From an uncultured Treponema sp. (GTDB lineage: Bacteria; Spirochaetota; Spirochaetia; Treponematales; Treponemataceae): a stretch of 25,555 nt of DNA. The position numbers and the translations under genes are program-made. The DNA lies in contig CAKZZO010000119.1 of the NCBI GenBank assembly GCA_937885175.1, positions 1 through 25,555 of the forward strand. The letters are read 5' to 3'. The notes under the pieces were generated by a model that was not told the DNA's origin, searched no databases, and saw only the letters and a program-made list of their open reading frames with translations. Below are positions 1 through 8,153 of the stretch, one piece after another. Position 1 is the first letter of the stretch. Every line of letters begins with the position of its first letter.

Positions 1-54
1 TTTCATTTGTCCAGCCGATATGCAAGCACGATATCTATAATGCGTTTGCCCTGG
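1..54 (-). repeat. Dispersed repeat, copy 1
   Basis: Read on the minus strand, this begins just after the stop codon of the TPR-like gene with CCAGGGCAAACGCATTATA. The 50 bases from position 50 down to 1 match 18469-18518 (plus strand) with one difference. The 19 bases at 54-36 also match 25499-25517. It may continue beyond the window edge. It is not a tRNA and encodes nothing I recognise. Confidence 0.85.
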
Positions 55-888
55 CTAGTTATCGTTGTCTACGCCGGATTGATTGCGGTTATAGGTAAAG
101 AGCGAAATACCTTCGGCATTTATTTTTTTGATGAGTGGAATTTCTTTGCTCTGGGGAAAGGTATCTTCCGCAATCTGCAGGTAGTCAGCGCATTTTTCCG
201 CATCATGCTTTTCATACCAGTATTGCGAGATATAAAGGCTGGAAATATATTTTTCTGAATCTGTCTTGGCACAGGCAAAGGCTTTGGTGTATTCCTCAAA
301 GGCTCTTTCTTCTCCGCCGCCAAAAATCTTGGGAGCATACTGTCGCCACAAGCCCAAATTGATGTAGGCAAGGGCAAATTGCGGGTCTTCTTCCAAAGCA
401 CGCTCATACAGGCGGCGTACATGCATACCGTAACTGATTGTCGCTGCCATGGAACGCACCATATAGCAGGAAGTCAGGTCTCCCGTAAAAAGGAGCATCC
501 ATTTGTTTACCGGCTGATTTTCATGGCTGTTGAGCCAGCGTTCATTTTTCCTGAACTGCTCCTTAAACAAGTCGTTGAGTTCCGGGGATTTTGTCTTTGG
601 ATTAAACTGATAGTGACGGCGTTCCATCAGATAGAGGCTTTCCAAAATCAGTTGTTCCTGTTCGTAATCCACAGCGGACTTTTGCAGGACAGAAAGCATC
701 TCTTTTTCCAGTGCGGCAATTTTTCGCAAGGGGGCTTCGGTTTCGCCTCCCAGACCCATGATGACGTAGGGCTGTAGAATTTCAGCAATTTTTTCCACCG
801 TATAGTCAGAAATTTTGTCATAACAAAAAAGTGGTGCCCTTATACAAGCCAAGAGGAAAAAAATGGCAGCCAGTCTGTGTCTTCTCAT
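55..888 (-). CDS. Exported TPR-like repeat protein
   Basis: A protein of about 277 residues with an N-terminal export signal: basic MRRHR, a hydrophobic stretch, and LLAC near residue 17 that could act as a relaxed spirochaete lipobox. The middle and C-terminal parts look like TPR helices, for example RALEEDPQFALAYINLGLW followed by a Gly-rich turn (IFGGGEERAFEEYTKAF). This resembles the TPR proteins of the TatT (TRAP-associated) type, but no TRAP transporter gene is visible here. The ATG at 888 is chosen over the upstream in-frame TTG at 900 because GGAAAGG lies four bases before it. It is transcribed divergently from rsmI. The exact role is unknown; a periplasmic scaffold or binding partner is an inference. 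Confidence 0.75.
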   Translation of the reverse strand: MRRHRLAAIFFLLACIRAPLFCYDKISDYTVEKIAEILQPYVIMGLGGETEAPLRKIAALEKEMLSVLQKSAVDYEQEQLILESLYLMERRHYQFNPKTKSPELNDLFKEQFRKNERWLNSHENQPVNKWMLLFTGDLTSCYMVRSMAATISYGMHVRRLYERALEEDPQFALAYINLGLWRQYAPKIFGGGEERAFEEYTKAFACAKTDSEKYISSLYISQYWYEKHDAEKCADYLQIAEDTFPQSKEIPLIKKINAEGISLFTYNRNQSGVDNDN

Positions 889-935
889 ATACCTTTCCAA
901 ATATTCATTTTATCAAATAGTTACGTTTAAATCAC

Positions 936-964
936 TTGCTTTCTCATATTTTTCCTTATATAAT
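936..964 (+). promoter_or_regulatory. rsmI promoter predicting a leaderless mRNA
   Basis: TTGCTT (936-941), a 17-bp spacer, then a perfect TATAAT (959-964). The rsmI GTG follows after only six bases, so the normal transcription start would fall on or next to the start codon. Confidence 0.7.
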
Positions 965-970
965 AGCATT

Positions 971-1678
971 GTGTCTACACTGTATGTTGTCGGAACGCCC
1001 ATTGGAAATTTGGGCGACATTACTTTTCGTGCAATTGAGACTTTTAAGTCTGTTGATGTAATTGCGGCGGAAGATACCCGACATACTCTGCAACTTTTGA
1101 CGCATTTTGAAATACGAAAGCCCTTGGTTTCTTGCCGTTCTCAGAATGAAGAGTCTGCAAGTGCCAGGATAATCAAAATGCTGGACGAAGGGCAGACAGT
1201 GGCATATGCAAGCGATGCGGGCACTCCAGGCATCAGTGATCCTGGCGCGGTTCTGGCAGGACTGGCGCGTAAGGCTGGACATACAGTTGTTCCCATTCCA
1301 GGTCCAAGTGCATTTGCCGCTCTGGTGAGTGTGGCTGGTGCAGGTGGAAAGACGCTGATTTTTGAAGGCTTCCTTTCGCCCAAGCCAGGGCGCAGGCGTT
1401 CAAGACTGAGGGAATTGCTTGCAACAGGAGATGCGTTTATTTTGTACGAATCTCCCTTTAGAATTGCTAAACTTTTGTCGGATTTGGCCGATATTGATAG
1501 TGAGCGCCGTGTAGTAGTTGGCCGAGAGTTGACGAAACTGCACGAAGAGATTGTGGAAGGTACCGCAAGTGAGATGCGTGATGAGTTCCTTTCCAGGGAT
1601 AAAATCCTCGGAGAATTCGCGATTTTCATTTCCGGTAACAAAAATGTTAAACTTTCTGAGGAAAGTGCCGATAATTAA
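971..1678 (+). CDS. rsmI: 16S rRNA (cytidine-2'-O)-methyltransferase RsmI
   Basis: A SAM-dependent tetrapyrrole-methylase-fold enzyme that 2'-O-methylates C1402 of 16S rRNA. Family motifs are in order: TLYVVGTPIGNLGDIT and AAEDTRHT near the N terminus, SDAGTPGISDPG in the SAM site, VPIPGPSAFAALVSVAG, then FEGF and YESPFRI. At 235 residues it has the catalytic core but little of the C-terminal extension seen in longer homologues. The open frame reaches back to 863, but family alignment puts the start at the GTG at 971. That GTG sits six bases after TATAAT with no ribosome binding site, so translation is probably leaderless. It is followed 20 bases later by flgM, probably in one transcript. Confidence 0.95.
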   Translation: MSTLYVVGTPIGNLGDITFRAIETFKSVDVIAAEDTRHTLQLLTHFEIRKPLVSCRSQNEESASARIIKMLDEGQTVAYASDAGTPGISDPGAVLAGLARKAGHTVVPIPGPSAFAALVSVAGAGGKTLIFEGFLSPKPGRRRSRLRELLATGDAFILYESPFRIAKLLSDLADIDSERRVVVGRELTKLHEEIVEGTASEMRDEFLSRDKILGEFAIFISGNKNVKLSEESADN

Positions 1679-1698
1679 ACTGTAGAGGCAGGTTAGAT

Positions 1699-1989
1699 AT
1701 GATGAGCGTAGATAAAATCGGTGGTTTGAACCCACTTAACAACGTACAGAATACAAAACGCACAAGCAGTGCAGCAGCCTACAAGTCTGCTCCTGACTCA
1801 ATCAGTGTTTCTGACGAAGCAAAGGAAGCAGCAAAGGTTTACTACATGAATCAGGTTGCTGCAGAGACTTCTGATGTCCGTGCAGACTTGGTGGCCGCAC
1901 TCAAAGAAAAGATTAAGGATCCTAACTACCTTAGTCCTGCGGTAATCAATGCAACTGCGGAACGTATCATGGCAAGTTACGGACTGTAA
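1699..1989 (+). CDS. flgM: Anti-sigma-28 factor FlgM
   Basis: A 96-residue protein with the FlgM pattern: a disordered Ser/Thr-rich N terminus, the DSISVSDEAKEA segment, and a C-terminal helical region DVRADLVAALKEKI followed by AERIMASYGL. FlgM holds sigma-28 (FliA) inactive until the flagellar hook-basal body is complete. It begins 20 bases after rsmI behind GAGGCAGG. Two ATG codons are adjacent (1699 and 1702), and either could be used. A strong terminator follows. Finding it away from the flagellar operons is usual in some spirochaetes. Confidence 0.85.
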   Translation: MMSVDKIGGLNPLNNVQNTKRTSSAAAYKSAPDSISVSDEAKEAAKVYYMNQVAAETSDVRADLVAALKEKIKDPNYLSPAVINATAERIMASYGL

Positions 1990-2017
1990 TTACTACACCC
2001 TGTATTCTAGAATTTGG

Positions 2018-2050
2018 AAAAGACGGAAGCGTTGGCCTCCGTCTTTTTTT
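2018..2050 (+). terminator. Intrinsic terminator after flgM
   Basis: A perfect 10-bp stem, AAAAGACGGA (2018-2027) with TCCGTCTTTT (2038-2047), and a 10-base loop, followed by more T. It runs up against the stop codon of the convergent decarboxylase gene and could act weakly on the other strand as well. Confidence 0.9.
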
Positions 2051-3222
2051 TATTCCATGTAGTATGTCTTTATTGGCGGAAAACCGTTAAAGGCAACGCT
2101 GGCATAGGTGGAAGTATAAGCACCTGCTGAAAGCCAGTAGAGTTTGTCTCCTGCCTTGAGGGAGAGGGGCAGTTTGTACTTAAAGTCTTCATACATGATA
2201 TCTGCGCTGTCACAAGTGGGACCGGCCAGAATCACTTCGCCTTCTTTTGCATCTTTGCCGTCTTTTGAACTGATGACCGGATATTTAATGGATTCATCCA
2301 TGGTTTCTATAAGTCCGTTAAATTTTCCTGCATCCTGATAGACCCATCGCTGCAGGGCGGTGTTGTTTTTGCGGCTCACCAGTACTACTTCGCTGGTAAG
2401 AATGCCGCAGTCTCCTACGAGGGAACGCCCTGGTTCCAGAATAATATGGGGAATCTCATCGCCAAAGTCATCGTGCAGGTAGCGGGTGATTTCTGCGGCA
2501 TAGGTGTGCAAATCATTTGCCGCCTGAATGTAGTGGGCAGGAAAACCGCCGCCCATGTTAATCATCGTCAGGCGGATTTCTTCTTCTTCCTCCAGTGCGG
2601 AAAAGAGGTACTTTACTTTTGCAATAGCATCGTTCCAAGTACCGATGTCGCGCTGCTGGCTTCCTACGTGAAAACTGATGCCGTAAGGAGTGAGACCCAA
2701 ATCCCGTGCCATGACAATCAAATCGTATGCCATGTCTGGGTGGCAGCCAAATTTACGGCTCAGCGGCCAGTCAGCAGAAGTGGTGTTTTCAATCAGGACA
2801 CGCACGTAGATACGGCTTCCCGGTGCCTGTTCGGCTATGTTTTTCAAGTCATCCTTGCTGTCGGTGGCGAACATGCGCACGCCTTTGTCATAAAAATACT
2901 TGATGTCCCTGGCTTTTTTTATGGTGTTGCCGTAGGAAATGCGGTCAGGATGAATGCCATGAGCAAGAACTGCATCCAATTCGTAGCGGGAGGCAATGTC
3001 AAAATTGGAGCCGAGTTCATCCAAAAGGCTGATAACAGGGTCACCTGGATTGGATTTTACGGCATAGTATACCTGGGCATAGGGAAAGGCATCCCGCAAC
3101 TTGATGTAGTTGAATTTAATTTGATGAAGATTGATGACGATATTTGGAGTCTCTAACTTCTCCGAAAAATCAATAAAACGATTCCACTCAGAATCGGAAA
3201 TAAAGTCAGCACGATTAAACAA
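2050..3222 (-). CDS. Fold-III PLP-dependent ornithine/lysine-type decarboxylase
   Basis: A PLP enzyme of the alanine-racemase-fold Orn/DAP/Arg decarboxylase family, probably making putrescine from ornithine or cadaverine from lysine. The Schiff-base lysine is K56 in YYAVKSNPG. The family's HVGSQ, the Gly-rich phosphate loop NMGGGFP, EPGR, and the active-site Cys in GPTCDSAD are all present. Substrate choice cannot be read from sequence alone, so no symbol is given. The frame opens at 3363, but the extra 47 residues do not look like this family. A TTG at 3222 has AAGGTGG six bases upstream and gives a normal 390-residue enzyme. It is divergent from the Fe-ADH-like gene, and the 190 bases between them hold both promoters. 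Confidence 0.9.
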   Translation of the reverse strand: MFNRADFISDSEWNRFIDFSEKLETPNIVINLHQIKFNYIKLRDAFPYAQVYYAVKSNPGDPVISLLDELGSNFDIASRYELDAVLAHGIHPDRISYGNTIKKARDIKYFYDKGVRMFATDSKDDLKNIAEQAPGSRIYVRVLIENTTSADWPLSRKFGCHPDMAYDLIVMARDLGLTPYGISFHVGSQQRDIGTWNDAIAKVKYLFSALEEEEEIRLTMINMGGGFPAHYIQAANDLHTYAAEITRYLHDDFGDEIPHIILEPGRSLVGDCGILTSEVVLVSRKNNTALQRWVYQDAGKFNGLIETMDESIKYPVISSKDGKDAKEGEVILAGPTCDSADIMYEDFKYKLPLSLKAGDKLYWLSAGAYTSTYASVAFNGFPPIKTYYME

Positions 3223-3377
3223 ACCATACCACCTTATGTATAAACTCGCTGCCAGATAGGAATGCAAGGCATTTATGCAAACCGCATAGAGGGGATAATA
3301 ATAAAAAACAGGCAAGTTTGCTAGTCCATTTTGCAAAAAAATGATTTTTTTTCCACATTTCACGGATTTTTTTGTGC

Positions 3378-3406
3378 TTGCGTCAAAGTGTAAAAGGCTT
3401 TATGCT
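3378..3406 (+). promoter_or_regulatory. Promoter of the Fe-ADH-like gene, leaderless type
   Basis: TTGCGT (3378-3383), a 17-bp spacer, then TATGCT (3401-3406). The ATG at 3413 follows after six bases, the same distance as at rsmI. Confidence 0.65.
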
Positions 3407-3412
3407 AGAGAT

Positions 3413-4561
3413 ATGGCAGACTTTACCTTTCGTATTTCACCGAACATTATGCTTGGCTCCTATAGTACCAGCCGTCTGGGCGAATTTGCATTGCAGTACG
3501 GCAAGCGTTTTATGTTGGTTCTAGATCCTATCCTTAAAGATGTCAAATCACATGAAAAAGTCCTGCAGTCCCTTAAAGACCGTGGTATAGATTTTTTTGT
3601 ATTTGAAGAACTGGGAGAAGGTGCTACGACAAAAAGCATACAGCAGGCTTTGAACCTTGCCCGACAGTCGCATATTCAGGGCATAATTGGTGTTGGCGGT
3701 GGACGTGCAATCAATGTGGCGCGCACGATTGCGGCAATCTACAATGAGTCTGATGAAGTCTATGCCTTTGTAGAAGGAAAGCCAGTTTCTGCTCAGCCGC
3801 TTCCCCTTATCTGTCTGCCAACCACCACGAGGGATCCTTTTGTATTTACCGACACGGTTCCTGTTACTGATTCCCGTGCATCACAGATAAAGTTGATTAA
3901 GGCTCAGAACGGTCTGTGTAAACTGGCACTTTTTGACCCCAACATGACGGCTACACTGTCCGCCAATCAGGTTGAATCCATGACCATTGAATCCATGTGT
4001 CTGGCTACGGAAGCCTATCTGTCTCAAAAGGCGAATTTCTTTAGCGACATGATTGCGGAAAAAGCCGTGGAAATTTTGGGTTATGCAACGGACGAAAACC
4101 GTTCGCTTACGATTGCAACGCCTACCGAAGAATTGCTGAGCGAAGGCGGATGTATGGCCTCTCTTGCCAGTGCAACCAGTTCCATTGGTGTGGCATCCCT
4201 TTTGGCACTGTGCATCAACGCGCGCTATAAGACAAACCGTTCTCTTGCGGCGGCAATTCTCTTCCCCTACATTATTGAGGATTGTGCACAATTCAAAAGC
4301 GACCGCGTGGCAAAACTAACGCACTTGCTCAATACAGCGGCAGAAAATGCCAGCCCTGAGGAATGTGCAAAAGCCTTTGCGGATAATATTCGCCAGCGGC
4401 TCGCAAAAGCAAATCTGCCCGCCCGCCTAAAGGATTTGAACATTTCTATCGAGCAACTCGCCCTTGCGGCAGAGGACGCGGGCAAGCTGGATTATATCAA
4501 TTCATTGCCGCGCAGCATGACCAGCGATGATTTGTTCTCCCTGATAAAACTGGCATACTAA
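3413..4561 (+). CDS. Fe-ADH/glycerol-dehydrogenase-fold protein lacking the metal site
   Basis: A 382-residue protein with the overall pattern of iron-containing alcohol dehydrogenases: an N-terminal Rossmann-like half with GVGGGRAINVA (93-103), then LPTTTRDPF (135-143), then an all-helical half. The four metal ligands of the family appear to be replaced. The Asp/His pair of the usual DALTHAIEAY segment becomes E193 and L197 (IESMCLATEAY). The two later His positions become S262 and R276. The GGGS..D..K loop also reads GGGRAINVA. It may therefore bind a nucleotide without doing dehydrogenase chemistry. The ATG at 3413 follows a -10 box by six bases, with no ribosome binding site. It is probably co-transcribed with the methyltransferase 15 bases downstream. 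Confidence 0.8.
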   Translation: MADFTFRISPNIMLGSYSTSRLGEFALQYGKRFMLVLDPILKDVKSHEKVLQSLKDRGIDFFVFEELGEGATTKSIQQALNLARQSHIQGIIGVGGGRAINVARTIAAIYNESDEVYAFVEGKPVSAQPLPLICLPTTTRDPFVFTDTVPVTDSRASQIKLIKAQNGLCKLALFDPNMTATLSANQVESMTIESMCLATEAYLSQKANFFSDMIAEKAVEILGYATDENRSLTIATPTEELLSEGGCMASLASATSSIGVASLLALCINARYKTNRSLAAAILFPYIIEDCAQFKSDRVAKLTHLLNTAAENASPEECAKAFADNIRQRLAKANLPARLKDLNISIEQLALAAEDAGKLDYINSLPRSMTSDDLFSLIKLAY

Positions 4562-4576
4562 TCTGGTGGACTGATT

Positions 4577-5407
4577 GTGATAGAGATAGGCAAACTGGGG
4601 CAGCTGGAGCCGGGACAAAAGCGGCGTAAACTGGCGCTCACCTTTGGCGCGCTGGAACGTGATATTTGCGGCATTGCAGAAAAGGGCATGGAATATACAT
4701 ACAAAATGCCCCGCGCCGATTATGTGCGCCGCCTAGCAGAAATTGTGGTGCGTGATCCACAGATTTCAACGGAAGCACAGAAAGCATTGCAGGCACTTTT
4801 GGCGGCGAATCCTCTGGACGAAAAGCGCATATGCAATTGTGCCCGAAACATTCTCCTTGCCATAATCGGCACCTTTCCTGCGGAATGGGATTTAATTATT
4901 GCGCCACACCAGTCACCGGTGGATGAAAATGGCTTGGTGCGCGAGCGGGACTTTTTTCCTGGCCTGTGTGTGTATGCAGAAGATATCCGCTCGCCCTTTA
5001 ATCTTGGCTCCGTCTTCAGGACAGCGGAAGCAATGGGGGCAGAAAAGGTGTACATTTCTCCGCTTTGTACAGACCCGGAGCACCCCAAGGCGCAACGCGG
5101 CAGTATGGGCTGCATTGAAACCCTGGGCTATGAGCGAAAAAGTCTGGACGAATTGCCAGAAGATATTCCTGTCTTTGTGCTGGAAACTGGCGGTACTCCC
5201 ATAGAAGAATTTGTTTTTCCGAAAAAAGGCATCTGCATTATCGGTTCAGAAGAATTGGGGGTAAGTCCAAAGGCCTTGGAACGAGCCAGTTACGGCAGGG
5301 TCTCCATTCCCATGAAAGGGCTTAAAGCCTCTCTCAATGTAGGCGTTGCCTTTGGTATCCTCATGCAAAAGTGGGTGGAATCCCTTGCAGGGCAGGATGC
5401 GGACTAG
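4577..5407 (+). CDS. SpoU/TrmH-family RNA 2'-O-methyltransferase
   Basis: A 276-residue protein whose C-terminal half is a SPOUT methyltransferase. Motif 1 is IRSPFNLGSVFRTAEAMG, with the catalytic Arg. Motif 2 is IIGSEELGVSP. Motif 3 is IPMKGLKASLNVGVAFGI, which forms the knotted SAM site. The first ~115 residues are helical and do not match the usual substrate-binding domain, so the target (rRNA or tRNA) is not assignable. The GTG at 4577 has GGTGG upstream and lies 15 bases after the Fe-ADH-like gene, so the two are likely one unit. It ends four bases from the convergent HDOD gene, with no terminator visible between them. Confidence 0.85.
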   Translation: MIEIGKLGQLEPGQKRRKLALTFGALERDICGIAEKGMEYTYKMPRADYVRRLAEIVVRDPQISTEAQKALQALLAANPLDEKRICNCARNILLAIIGTFPAEWDLIIAPHQSPVDENGLVRERDFFPGLCVYAEDIRSPFNLGSVFRTAEAMGAEKVYISPLCTDPEHPKAQRGSMGCIETLGYERKSLDELPEDIPVFVLETGGTPIEEFVFPKKGICIIGSEELGVSPKALERASYGRVSIPMKGLKASLNVGVAFGILMQKWVESLAGQDAD

Positions 5408-5411
5408 TCAT

Positions 5412-6926
5412 TCAGGTTCGCTGGGGGGGGGTGTTTTTTTTGAAGGCAGTGGAAAGACGGTCGCTGATTCTTGCCACTTGCTGTTCATTTTTTATGCCGA
5501 AAAGTCTGAGCACATCCACATCAAACTGATAGTAATCAACTTCATGGTCAACATAGTGCACCATCATGTCGGCAAGATACACAAGGCTTGTCTGCTTGCG
5601 CACTTCCTGGGGAGCGAGTTCCGGCTCATGGTGGTGACGGATGACTTTGATGATGCTGTCTGGGAAATTCCATTTTTCTGCAATCAGTGCGCCCAAATCT
5701 CCGTGGTTTACACCGGCAACTAGTTTTTCAAAGGTGCTCAGCGGAACACCCTTATCAGCAGCGATTTTCTTGATGCGTTCTACTCGTTCTGGGCGGGCGG
5801 TGTTGAAAATAACCTTACCCATATCATGCAAAAGTCCACAAATGTATGAATCTTCCAGAACATCCCGGTCATTTGCACAGAAGTTGCGGGCGAGGTTGTA
5901 GGAGAAGAATGCTACTTTATGCGCGTGTGACCACAGTTCTTTCTTGCTTTCGGGAGCCAATCGCTTGAGTTCTGTGATAGAACCGACAGAAAGCAATAGA
6001 TTGCGGACGCCACCGATGCCAATCATCTTTACCGCATCGGAAATGCTGCGGCAGGGAGAAGCCAGCGCAAACACGGCGGAATTGACCAGCTTGAGCAAGT
6101 CGGTGGTAAGAGACACATCGCTTGAAATGCTTGCGGCAATTTCGCTCATTTTTGAGTTGGGGTCGTTTATCAGTTTTGTCAGGCGCACAATCGTGTCCGG
6201 AAACTGGGGAAGTTCGTCAATAACCTTAACAAATTCATAGGAGACCATCGCCATGTTTTTCTGCGTGGTTTCGTTGAGCGGCAGGATGATGCGGGTAATG
6301 GTTTCGCCGTTCTCGCAAATAATCTGGAAATTTTCCTCGGTAAGGCCGATTTTTTCCAGCATCAAAATCATAATTATCAGACCAAGACCGGCACCTTCGC
6401 TGTCATCAAGAATCTGTGAAAAAGCCTGGTCAGGTGAAGTGTACTGCTGGGCACGGCTCAATTTGTCGTGCATGCGTTTGTATTCAGTTACGGTAAGTTC
6501 GGCATTATTTCGCACTTCAACTTTAATCTTGCCGTTTCTGGATTGCAGGACTAACTTTACGTAGAGACCGGCTTCTTTTTGTTTTTGCAGGTAATAGTTG
6601 ATGTTGTTCAGCGTGTGGACTTTGAATTCTTTCATGCCCTCGGCGTAGTCAGCGTTGTTGTTGATGTCCAGTTTTTTTTCCAGGAAGTAGATGCGTTTTG
6701 TATTGGCCTTTTTGGAATTGGTCATCAACTCATTCAGGCAGTAGGAGAGGTATTCAATCATTTGTTGCTGATTGAGTTCACTTAAAAAGGCTGCGAGAAC
6801 AGAATTCATATAGTCTTCCATTTCTTTTGGAAGGGTATATGTGGTGATAGTCAGCGGAATTCCAGCGTAAATTGCCCTTTTTATTTTATCAATATCAACG
6901 GTAATCTTTTTTTTGCTCTCAGCCAT
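5412..6926 (-). CDS. HATPase - HDOD signalling protein
   Basis: A 504-residue soluble fusion. Residues ~50-216 are a GHKL histidine-kinase-like ATPase, with an N-box NELMTNSKKA (65-74) and a glycine lid DDSEGAGLGL (174-183). There is no phospho-acceptor His region, so it resembles an anti-sigma-type or partner kinase. Residues ~235-450 are an HDOD domain (ELPQFPDTIVRLTKLINDP onward). Unusually, it keeps a near-complete HD metal set: H334/H336, H367-D368, H408, H431-H433 and D453. The ATG at 6926 is favoured over the frame opening at 6980 because an extended -10 promoter lies inside that upstream extension. No clear ribosome binding site is present. Its last codons contain a run of nine C after a run of eight A. 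Confidence 0.85.
   Translation of the reverse strand: MAESKKKITVDIDKIKRAIYAGIPLTITTYTLPKEMEDYMNSVLAAFLSELNQQQMIEYLSYCLNELMTNSKKANTKRIYFLEKKLDINNNADYAEGMKEFKVHTLNNINYYLQKQKEAGLYVKLVLQSRNGKIKVEVRNNAELTVTEYKRMHDKLSRAQQYTSPDQAFSQILDDSEGAGLGLIIMILMLEKIGLTEENFQIICENGETITRIILPLNETTQKNMAMVSYEFVKVIDELPQFPDTIVRLTKLINDPNSKMSEIAASISSDVSLTTDLLKLVNSAVFALASPCRSISDAVKMIGIGGVRNLLLSVGSITELKRLAPESKKELWSHAHKVAFFSYNLARNFCANDRDVLEDSYICGLLHDMGKVIFNTARPERVERIKKIAADKGVPLSTFEKLVAGVNHGDLGALIAEKWNFPDSIIKVIRHHHEPELAPQEVRKQTSLVYLADMMVHYVDHEVDYYQFDVDVLRLFGIKNEQQVARISDRLSTAFKKNTPPQRT
5423..5441. repeat. G9 tract plus T8 tract (slippage-prone)
   Basis: Nine consecutive G (5423-5431), then TG, then eight T (5434-5441). On the coding strand of the HDOD gene this is A8-CA-C9 within the last eleven codons. 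Gain or loss of one C would swap the final PQRT for a different short tail. Confidence 0.9.
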
Positions 6927-6951
6927 AGGTAATTCAAAAACTCGCTTTTTA

Positions 6952-6960
6952 ATTATAGCA
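6952..6960 (-). promoter_or_regulatory. Extended -10 promoter of the HDOD gene
   Basis: On the minus strand TGCTATAAT, an extended -10 with a perfect TATAAT and a poor -35. It predicts a leader of about 18 bases before the ATG at 6926. Confidence 0.6.
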
Positions 6961-7010
6961 TACAATATGGGTTTTTGCATTAAAATCTTATGGAATTAGT
7001 GCTAATTTTT

Positions 7011-7019
7011 TGCTATTAT
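7011..7019 (+). promoter_or_regulatory. Extended -10 of the 7026 gene, leaderless type
   Basis: TGCTATTAT, an extended -10 with hexamer TATTAT at 7014-7019 and a weak -35 (TGGAAT at 6991-6996, 17-bp spacer). The ATG at 7026 follows after six bases. Confidence 0.6.
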
Positions 7020-7025
7020 TGGGCT

Positions 7026-8153
7026 ATGTATGATGCTTTTTTGGCAGAATTGCTGATTTTATCACTGTTGCTTCTGCTTTCAGTACGCATTTTTTTTACC
7101 AAACGCGCCCGTATTGACGCGGTGGCAATTCTGGCTCCTACAGCCTTTGCCTTTTCCCTGCTGGCCGTGTACATTTGGGGAGCAGACTGTATTACCCTCG
7201 TTCTTGTCCTGCTGACTTTGTTTGCGCTCATCATAAATCTTCGTTCCCTCATGCGGCTTTCTGCACGGGTAGTGGTGGACTATTATAATGCCCGCTTTGT
7301 CATTCCCACGCTCTTGGTTTTATTGCTTTCTTTTGGGCTCATTGCCTTGCTGATTATCTTTCGGCCAGTGCGCTACTATGGTGCTGATTTTGGTGTAGTC
7401 AAAACAAAGACAACGCTGACGGGAAGGCTGACAGGCGGACTCCACGAACGCTCAACGCTTTTTGAACGCTCTGGTATAACTGGTATGCTCTATACCTACG
7501 AAAAAACACCTGCTGATAGCGATAAAGACGGGGAACATGCGGACTTTATTCCTACGCTTATCTTTGTGCCTAAGTGTTCTGCTCAGGTAGTGCATTACGA
7601 ACCCTATTTTATGATGCTTGCCCAAAAAGGTTGCCGTGTTATTTCTGCGGAATACAATGCCATTGACAGGGAAGTGTATGAAAGCCCTGTGCTGAACAGC
7701 AGATTTTTCCGCCGCTTTTATACATTGTGGCTGTGGCTAAAAGAGCGGGGAAAATTTGACCGCGCCATACAAAAGGACACAACGTATGTGCTCAAAATCT
7801 ACCGTGAACTGGCAAAGATTGCGCTCAATCACTACGGAGCAGATACAAAGTTGGTCTTTGCGGTGGAAGAGATTGGTCTTGATTCCCTTAATGAATTGAC
7901 TGCGGAATTTGCTGAAAGCAGTCTCGGCTTTTTTACCCTGAATCGAGTGCCAGAATATACGACGTCACAATTTGGCTTTCTTGCCCAGACCGATGTGCTG
8001 TTGGGCTATGCCATGGATATTACCCGTGACGACAGTTTTTTTATTCCCCGCTATGTGGCGGCAAAAACAATGGAATCAATTGACCAGGCAAAAAAATTGC
8101 TTGCCCCGGTAGAAATCATTAAGACAGATGACGAACAGGGAGAAGAAAAATGA
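7026..8153 (+). CDS. Membrane protein with an alpha/beta-hydrolase-like domain
   Basis: A 375-residue protein. The first ~130 residues contain about four membrane helices, including AELLILSLLLLLSVRIFF and VIPTLLVLLLSFGLIALLII. The rest is soluble. PTLIFVPKCSAQVVHYEPYF followed by AQKGCRVISAEY looks like the first strands of an alpha/beta hydrolase. At the expected nucleophile elbow the sequence reads VFAVEEIGLDSL, with no G-x-S-x-G, so it is probably not an active serine hydrolase. That reading rests on pattern only. The ATG at 7026 lies six bases after a -10 box. It overlaps the Nif3 gene by four bases, so the two are translationally coupled. Confidence 0.7.
   Translation: MYDAFLAELLILSLLLLLSVRIFFTKRARIDAVAILAPTAFAFSLLAVYIWGADCITLVLVLLTLFALIINLRSLMRLSARVVVDYYNARFVIPTLLVLLLSFGLIALLIIFRPVRYYGADFGVVKTKTTLTGRLTGGLHERSTLFERSGITGMLYTYEKTPADSDKDGEHADFIPTLIFVPKCSAQVVHYEPYFMMLAQKGCRVISAEYNAIDREVYESPVLNSRFFRRFYTLWLWLKERGKFDRAIQKDTTYVLKIYRELAKIALNHYGADTKLVFAVEEIGLDSLNELTAEFAESSLGFFTLNRVPEYTTSQFGFLAQTDVLLGYAMDITRDDSFFIPRYVAAKTMESIDQAKKLLAPVEIIKTDDEQGEEK

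Noticed and set aside
863..970. N-terminal extension of RsmI from the ATG at 863.
   Set aside because: It overlaps the divergent gene start and promoter, and the family begins at STLYVVGTP.
2446..3156. Long plus-strand frame antisense to the decarboxylase gene.
   Set aside because: A shadow frame: the opposite strand encodes a clear PLP enzyme with all motifs.
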